From an uncultured Clostridia bacterium (GTDB lineage Bacteria > Bacillota > Clostridia > Oscillospirales > Oscillospiraceae), in contig CALCRH010000158.1 of assembly GCA_937894515.1 (NCBI GenBank), positions 1-62,871 on the forward strand: a DNA stretch of 62,871 nt. Direction: 5' to 3'. The notes under the pieces were generated by a model, which was given only the letters and a program-made list of their open reading frames with translations, made no database searches and was not told the origin of the DNA. A program made the translations under genes and the position numbers. The stretch's first letter is position 1. Each line of letters begins with the position of its first letter. Positions 58,364-62,871 of this stretch are shown here, in pieces.

Positions 58364-59821
58364 ATGAAAGATAAGCTGCAAGAAACCTTCCGCGGCCTTT
58401 ACTGGCGCCAGTTCGGAGTCATCGCGGGCATGGTGCTTCTGACCATGCTCCTGCTTGGTATGGCGTTTTTTGCCCTGAGCTACACTACCAATGTCTCGGA
58501 AAAGCGGCAGGAGATGCGCCAGCGCGCAGAGCTGGTGGCCCAGATGTCTGCCGATTACCTGACGGCGGAAACGTCTGCGGATCCCAACAGAGATGAAGCC
58601 TTTCGGGTTCTGGCAAATGTGGCCACCCGCATGACCGATATGGCCTTCCTCATCTGTAACGCAGAGGGGAACGTGCTGCTTACCACAGACGAAAGCCTGG
58701 CGGGCAGCGTGATTACCGTGCCGCCTGATGTGGTGCTGCATACCCTGAAAAAAGGCGTGTATGAAAGCCGCAATGATCTGGGCGGGATCTATGCCAAAAA
58801 GCACTTTGTGGTAGGTGTTCCCATGTCGAGCCGATTTGGTGCCCCCATGGGCGTTGTGTTTTCTGTGGTGGATATGGCGGAATTTCTGGAGATCTGGCGT
58901 TCCTTTGTGGGCCTTTTCTTTATGACCTCCGCCATCATTCTGCTTATCGCCGTGCTGGTCAGCTCCCTGATGACCATGCGGCAGATTCAACCCATTGCCG
59001 AGATGGTGCAGGCAACACGCCACTATGCAGACGGCAACTTTGATATTCGTATGTCCGATGCCGACCGCAACGATGAATTCGGCGAGCTGGCCCGGGCCTT
59101 TAACGCCATGGCGGAGTCTCTGCAGGAGACGGAGCGACAGCGCCGTGACTTTATTGCGAACGTGTCCCACGAGCTGAAAACCCCCATGACCTCCATCGCC
59201 GGCTATACCGATGGCATTCTGGACGGCACCATCCCGCCGGAAAAGGAACGCCAGTATCTGCAGATCATCTCCGATGAAAGCCGGCGGCTGAGCCGATTGG
59301 TGCGCCGTATGCTGGACATCTCCCAGTTACAGGCAAAAGAGATGAAAACGGCGGATTTTGATATCTGCGAGAGTATGCGTATTGCCCTTTTGTCCATGGA
59401 GCAGAAGATCAACGACCGGGGTCTGGATGTGGAAGCGGATATTCCCGAGGACTCCATCATGGTACAGGGCGATAACGATCTGATCACCCAGGTGATCTAT
59501 AACCTGTTGGAAAATGCTGCAAAATTTGCCACAGCCGGTACGGCGCTGTACCTGGGTGTGCAGCTGCTGGGAGAAAAAGCGTGTGTTACCGTCCGCAACC
59601 GGGGCAATACCATCCCCCCGGAGGAGATCCCCCTGCTTTTTGAGCGCTTCCATAAGACGGACAAATCCCGCAGCGAGGATAAGGACGGCTATGGTCTGGG
59701 CTTGTATGTGGTAAAAACGATCCTGGCCCAGCACAAAGAAAAAATCCGAGTCACCAGTGAAAACGGTGTCACAGCATTTGCCTTCACGCTGGCATTGAGC
59801 CAGCCGAAGCTTCACGATTGA
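58364..59821 (+). CDS. Sensor histidine kinase
   Basis: The 485-residue kinase has two membrane helices (about residues 18-40 and 180-205) around an extracytoplasmic sensor, a HAMP domain, the phospho-acceptor in NVSHELKTPMTSI (near residue 275), and an ATP-binding domain with NLLENAAKFA and DKDGYGLGLYVVK. It lies between its response regulator and the HtrA protease gene, so it probably senses envelope stress. Confidence 0.93.
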   Translation: MKDKLQETFRGLYWRQFGVIAGMVLLTMLLLGMAFFALSYTTNVSEKRQEMRQRAELVAQMSADYLTAETSADPNRDEAFRVLANVATRMTDMAFLICNAEGNVLLTTDESLAGSVITVPPDVVLHTLKKGVYESRNDLGGIYAKKHFVVGVPMSSRFGAPMGVVFSVVDMAEFLEIWRSFVGLFFMTSAIILLIAVLVSSLMTMRQIQPIAEMVQATRHYADGNFDIRMSDADRNDEFGELARAFNAMAESLQETERQRRDFIANVSHELKTPMTSIAGYTDGILDGTIPPEKERQYLQIISDESRRLSRLVRRMLDISQLQAKEMKTADFDICESMRIALLSMEQKINDRGLDVEADIPEDSIMVQGDNDLITQVIYNLLENAAKFATAGTALYLGVQLLGEKACVTVRNRGNTIPPEEIPLLFERFHKTDKSRSEDKDGYGLGLYVVKTILAQHKEKIRVTSENGVTAFAFTLALSQPKLHD

Positions 59822-59835
59822 GAGGACCGCAATTT

Positions 59836-61122
59836 ATGTGGGAAGAGAACAGAGAGAACAGACCACCCTTGGGTGAGGAGATCACGGACTGGTATGTCCC
59901 CAGACAGACCGATCCCCAGGAGATTGAGGGGTGCTATGTCTATGCCCACCCTCTGCCGGAGCGTATTTGCCCGCCCCGGCAGGAGAAGCATTCCCATAAG
60001 ACGCTGTGGATCGGTCTCAGCATTGCCGCGGCCTTGGTTGTTGCCGCTGTCGTACTGGGCGTTGTCCTCCTCAGCCGTGCCCACCGGATGACAGCACTGC
60101 CTGACGAAAAGGACAGCAAGGCCAGCTCAATTATCAACATTTTTGATCACGGCAAGACCACCGGGATCCGCCGAACAGCGCCCGATGGGTCGATTACGCT
60201 CACCATCACCCCGCCGGCGGAGGAGCTGACGCCCCAGGAGATTTACGAAAAAGTCTCGCCCGCTACGGTTATCGTTCTGGCTCAGCAGGGGGAAAAGACC
60301 ACCGTGGGCACCGGTGTGATCATGACGGCGGATGGTTATATTCTGACCAATGCCCATGTGATCATGGGCGGCGAAAGCGCTGCCATTGCCCTCTATGGGC
60401 AGTACCTGTATGAAGCAGAGCTGGTGGGCTACGATACGGATACGGATATTGCCGTACTCAAAGCGCTGGATGCCGGTGACTTCCCTACGGCCGAGTTTGG
60501 CAACAGCGACCTGTGCCGGGTGGGTGATACGGTTTATGCCATTGGCAATCCACTGGGCGTGGAACTCTACGGTACCATGAGTGACGGTATTCTCTCCGCT
60601 ATCAACCGGGATATTGCCATCGAGGGTCATACGGTTACGGTGCTGCAAACCACCGCGGCTTTGAATAACGGCAACTCCGGCGGCCCGCTGATCAATACGG
60701 CAGGGCAGGTCATCGGCATCAACACGCTGAAAATGGGCGGCGGGAGCAATCCGGCCATTGCCCAGATAGAGGGACTGGGCTTTGCCCTGCCCATCAGCGA
60801 TGCCAGCTATGTGGTCAACGATATTCTGGCCACCGGTGCCTATCACGGCACGCCGACCTTTGGTATTACCGTTATCGGAACAACAGATACGAACGGCAAA
60901 GATGTGGTGATGATCTACTCTCTGGAGGAAAACGGTGCCGCCGCCGAAGCCGGTCTTTGTGAAGGTGACGTGATCCGCTCCGTCAACGGCCAGCCGGTGG
61001 ATTCCGTAGCGAGACTGCTGGCTTTGCGCCGCAGTTATCATGTGGGCGATACCGTCTCTGTTGAAATCTGGCGGGGCGGAACAGTTCAAAGCTATTCTGT
61101 CACTCTCCGCGGTGTCAAATAA
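59836..61122 (+). CDS. HtrA/DegP-like membrane-anchored serine protease
   Basis: The 428-residue protein has a cytoplasmic N-terminal part of about 60 residues, one membrane helix (about residues 60-82), a trypsin-like domain with the triad in TNAHVI (His), DTDIAVLKA (Asp) and NNGNSGGPL (Ser), and a C-terminal PDZ domain (EAGLCEGDVIRSVNGQPV). It degrades or refolds damaged exported proteins. ATG 59836 follows GAGAGG; the gene lies right after the kinase gene, suggesting one operon for envelope quality control. Confidence 0.92.
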   Translation: MWEENRENRPPLGEEITDWYVPRQTDPQEIEGCYVYAHPLPERICPPRQEKHSHKTLWIGLSIAAALVVAAVVLGVVLLSRAHRMTALPDEKDSKASSIINIFDHGKTTGIRRTAPDGSITLTITPPAEELTPQEIYEKVSPATVIVLAQQGEKTTVGTGVIMTADGYILTNAHVIMGGESAAIALYGQYLYEAELVGYDTDTDIAVLKALDAGDFPTAEFGNSDLCRVGDTVYAIGNPLGVELYGTMSDGILSAINRDIAIEGHTVTVLQTTAALNNGNSGGPLINTAGQVIGINTLKMGGGSNPAIAQIEGLGFALPISDASYVVNDILATGAYHGTPTFGITVIGTTDTNGKDVVMIYSLEENGAAAEAGLCEGDVIRSVNGQPVDSVARLLALRRSYHVGDTVSVEIWRGGTVQSYSVTLRGVK

Positions 61123-61133
61123 TCGCAGACAAA

Positions 61134-61164
61134 ATAAAAAAATCCCACCCGCGAGGGTGGGATT
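61134..61164. terminator. Shared terminator of htrA and rpsR
   Basis: AAAAAATCCCACCC and GGGTGGGATTTTGTTTT form a perfect stem between the converging genes. Confidence 0.9.
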
Positions 61165-61176
61165 TTGTTTTGCCTC

Positions 61177-61434
61177 TTATTCGGTCACGAAAGGCAGCAG
61201 AGCGATCTGACGAGCGCGCTTGATGGCCTCGGTCAGCTGACGCTGATGCATGGCGCAGGTACCGGTAGTGCGGCGGGGCAGGATCTTGGAGCGCTCGCTG
61301 ATGAAGCGACGCAGCTTGGCAGCATCCTTGTAGTCGATATACTCGCACTTATCCACGCAGAACTGGCAGACCTTTTTGCGCTTGTGAGCCATACCGCCGG
61401 CGCGGGGGGCTTTATTTTCGCGTTCCATAGCCAT
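61177..61434 (-). CDS. rpsR: 30S ribosomal protein S18
   Basis: The 85-residue protein has KRKKVCQFCVDKCEYIDYKD and LRRFISERSKILPRRTTGTC. The CxxC and further Cys suggest the zinc-binding (C+) form. ATG 61434 is chosen because AAGGAGG lies 7 nt before it. It closes the rpsF-ssb-rpsR operon. Confidence 0.95.
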   Translation of the reverse strand: MAMERENKAPRAGGMAHKRKKVCQFCVDKCEYIDYKDAAKLRRFISERSKILPRRTTGTCAMHQRQLTEAIKRARQIALLPFVTE

Positions 61435-61461
61435 GGAAAGTTCCTCCTTATTCAAATTCTG

Positions 61462-61908
61462 TTAGAACGGCAGATCTCCGTCCTCTTCGTCGATCTCGGC
61501 GAACTGGTTGTTGTTCCCCATGGGAGCGGCATAACCGCCCATCGGGGCGCTGAAAGCAGGCGCGGCATCATAATTGTTGCCGCCATCACGCTTGCTGTCG
61601 CCGAAATATACGTTGTCGGCAACGACTTCCACAGCAGTACGCTTGTTTCCGTCCTTGTCGGTCCAGTCGCGGGTCTGCAAACGGCCCTCCACGATAGCCA
61701 TACGGCCCTTCTGGAAGTATTTGCTGACGAATTCCGCGGTGTTGCGCCATGCCACGATATCGATCCAATCGGTTTCCGCCTCGCCGCCCTGGGGCTTAAA
61801 GTCCCGGCTGCAGGCAATACGGAACGAGGTCACGCTCACACCGCTCTGGGTACGGCGCAGCTCCGGATCCCGGGCAAGACGACCCATGATCACAACTTTG
61901 TTCAGCAT
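61462..61908 (-). CDS. ssb: Single-stranded DNA-binding protein
   Basis: The 148-residue protein has the OB fold (LNKVVIMGRLARDPELRRTQ, DWIDIVAWRNTAEFVSKYF, GRLQTRDW) and the acidic tail that recruits partner proteins, ending DEEDGDLPF. It lies between rpsF and rpsR in the standard order. Confidence 0.96.
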   Translation of the reverse strand: MLNKVVIMGRLARDPELRRTQSGVSVTSFRIACSRDFKPQGGEAETDWIDIVAWRNTAEFVSKYFQKGRMAIVEGRLQTRDWTDKDGNKRTAVEVVADNVYFGDSKRDGGNNYDAAPAFSAPMGGYAAPMGNNNQFAEIDEEDGDLPF

Positions 61909-61921
61909 ACTGATGCCTCCC

Positions 61922-62218
61922 TTACTCGCCCTTGCAGACGATCATGGAACGCATGATGCCCTCGGTAATGCCGAGAATACGATCCAGCTCCTTGGGGAAC
62001 TCAGGCGCGCTGGTGAAGCTCATCAGCACGTAGTAGCCCTCGGTCTTATAGTCGATCGCGTAAGCAAGACGCCGCTTGCCCCACTCGTCGACAACGACAT
62101 TGGAACCGTTCTGCTCAGCCAGAGTCTGGAACTTTGCCACGGTAGCGGCAACAGCCTCCTCACCCTGTGCAGGGTCGATGATGTAAACGACCTCGTAGTT
62201 GGCAGAAATTTTAGCCAT
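61922..62218 (-). CDS. rpsF: 30S ribosomal protein S6
   Basis: The 98-residue protein has YEVVYIIDPAQGEEA, WGKRRLAYAIDYKTEGYYVL and ends after MRSMIVCKGE, as in S6. ATG 62218 follows GGAGGTGC. It is the first gene of the rpsF-ssb-rpsR operon. Confidence 0.95.
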   Translation of the reverse strand: MAKISANYEVVYIIDPAQGEEAVAATVAKFQTLAEQNGSNVVVDEWGKRRLAYAIDYKTEGYYVLMSFTSAPEFPKELDRILGITEGIMRSMIVCKGE

Positions 62219-62357
62219 ACTTTTGCACCTCCTTCTGGTCTGTTGGCCCCCATTCTCAGATGGGAGCAAGGATATTTGCCCACAATACACGAGCCTATTT
62301 ATTTTATCAGTTTTTTTCGTATTGTCAAGAATTTTTTGTAATTAACAGATTATTTCG

Positions 62358-62460
62358 TTGTAGGGGTCGGCGTCCTCGACGACCCGCAACTCCGTAGGGG
62401 CGGCCCTTGCGGTCGCCCGCAAAAAATCCGTAGGGTGGGGTCCCCTGACCCCGCCGCACA
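62358..62460. repeat. GTAGGGG palindromic repeats before rpsF
   Basis: Three successive units begin GTAGGGGTCG, GTAGGGGCGG and GTAGGGTGGGG, each with its inverse close by (CGACCCGC, CGCCCGC, CCCCGCCG). They belong to the same family as those at 54215-54302 and 55078-55142. Confidence 0.8.
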
Positions 62461-62461
62461 A

Positions 62462-62871
62462 TCACTTTCCCACACCCCGCTTTTCCATCGCCCGTATCAC
62501 CAGCAGCCCCAGCCCATAGCACGCGATGGCTTCGCCCACCAGCACCGAGCAGCCGTTAAACCAGAACGCCTTCCGGAACGCTTCGGTAAATCCCACCTGC
62601 TCAAAGGCCAGCAGCACCCCGATAATAACACCGTTGCATAAAACAGGCGGCAGGGGAGCCAGGTATTTGGATTTGCACCGTCTCGTGAGCAGCGCTGCCC
62701 CCAGCGTGGTCAGCGACCCGATCACGATGTCCAACAATCCATAGGGACTCAAAATATTGGCAATCAGACACCCGATGCCCAGCCCCCATGCCGTTTCGGG
62801 GAACAGGAAGGGCAGAACGCACAGCGCCTCGGCGAAGCGGCATTGGATCGGCCCATAGCTGATGCCGAACA
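62462..62871 (-). CDS. queT: QueT-family transporter (partial, 5' end outside the window)
   Basis: The visible C-terminal 135 residues are hydrophobic with about four membrane helices. They carry the family's motifs YGPIQCRFAEALCVLPF, GCLIANILSPYGLLDI and APLPPVLCNGVIIG. QueT proteins are S components of ECF transporters for queuosine precursors. The start lies beyond the right end of the window; a preQ1 riboswitch may precede it there. Confidence 0.85.
   Translation of the reverse strand, partial: FGISYGPIQCRFAEALCVLPFLFPETAWGLGIGCLIANILSPYGLLDIVIGSLTTLGAALLTRRCKSKYLAPLPPVLCNGVIIGVLLAFEQVGFTEAFRKAFWFNGCSVLVGEAIACYGLGLLVIRAMEKRGVGK

Overview
The window looks like a chromosome segment of an anaerobic, spore-forming gut Clostridia (Oscillospiraceae/Oscillospirales-like). 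The signs are sporulation genes (spoIIID, a spoIID-like gene, a SpoIIQ-like M23 protein, bofA with a DUF2508 gene), a NADH-linked [FeFe] hydrogenase, thiolase, an NhaC antiporter, strong AGGAGG ribosome-binding sites, and a GC-rich core beside an AT-richer accessory island. No rRNA, CRISPR array or intact insertion sequence was seen.

Region 1 (1 to about 17,740) is a mosaic mobile island. The left part carries mobilisation remnants: the tail of an ICE-type helicase/methylase, MobC, a CD1845-like membrane protein and a MobP-type relaxase. Next comes cargo: a TIR-domain protein with a small partner, a radical SAM/SPASM maturase with a 38-residue precursor, a 41-residue Cys-rich protein, a truncated beta-class (Mod-like) DNA methylase, and a three-gene set (coiled coil, PD-(D/E)XK-like nuclease, ImmA/IrrE-like metallopeptidase). 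Two diverged copies of a SLOG-protein plus membrane-protein module face each other across this cargo; the left copy is decayed. To the right are an XRE regulator, a Schlafen/AlbA-type gene between 58-bp direct repeats, a field of repeated CTTGCGATATAG motifs, and a truncated Y-family polymerase gene behind a perfect LexA box. The island ends with a second unit: XRE regulator, small excisionase-like protein, acidic-repeat protein, and a tyrosine integrase that abuts the 3' end of an initiator tRNA gene.

Region 2 (17,742 to 38,600) is core genome: tRNA-fMet, tRNA-Leu, thiolase, a PrsA-like foldase with mfd, pth, prs, then trmL-pgk-tpiA-gpmI (lower glycolysis), the SpoIIQ-like protein, a DUF4349 lipoprotein, prfB, a CBS/DRTGG pyrophosphatase, tRNA-Gly, a D,D-carboxypeptidase, pgi and a small P-loop protein.

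Region 3 (38,600 to 48,800) holds a secreted leucine-rich-repeat protein with a CFI-box C-terminus behind an attenuator-like leader, spoIIID, two tandem double-glycine leader peptides, tex, a DUF1846 gene, two small conserved genes, nhaC, and cysK-cysE. The cysK-cysE pair is preceded by a Cys/Met-rich leader peptide and a terminator, a candidate attenuator.

Region 4 (48,900 to 62,871) holds the three-gene hydrogenase operon with a Rex-like operator, rplM-rpsI, a TtcA-like gene, bofA/DUF2508, tadA, the spoIID-like gene, a two-component system with an HtrA protease, rpsF-ssb-rpsR, and the 3' part of a QueT-type transporter gene. Palindromic GTAGGGGCGG repeats sit in several gaps.

All functions come from reading protein and DNA motifs by eye; no database search was run.
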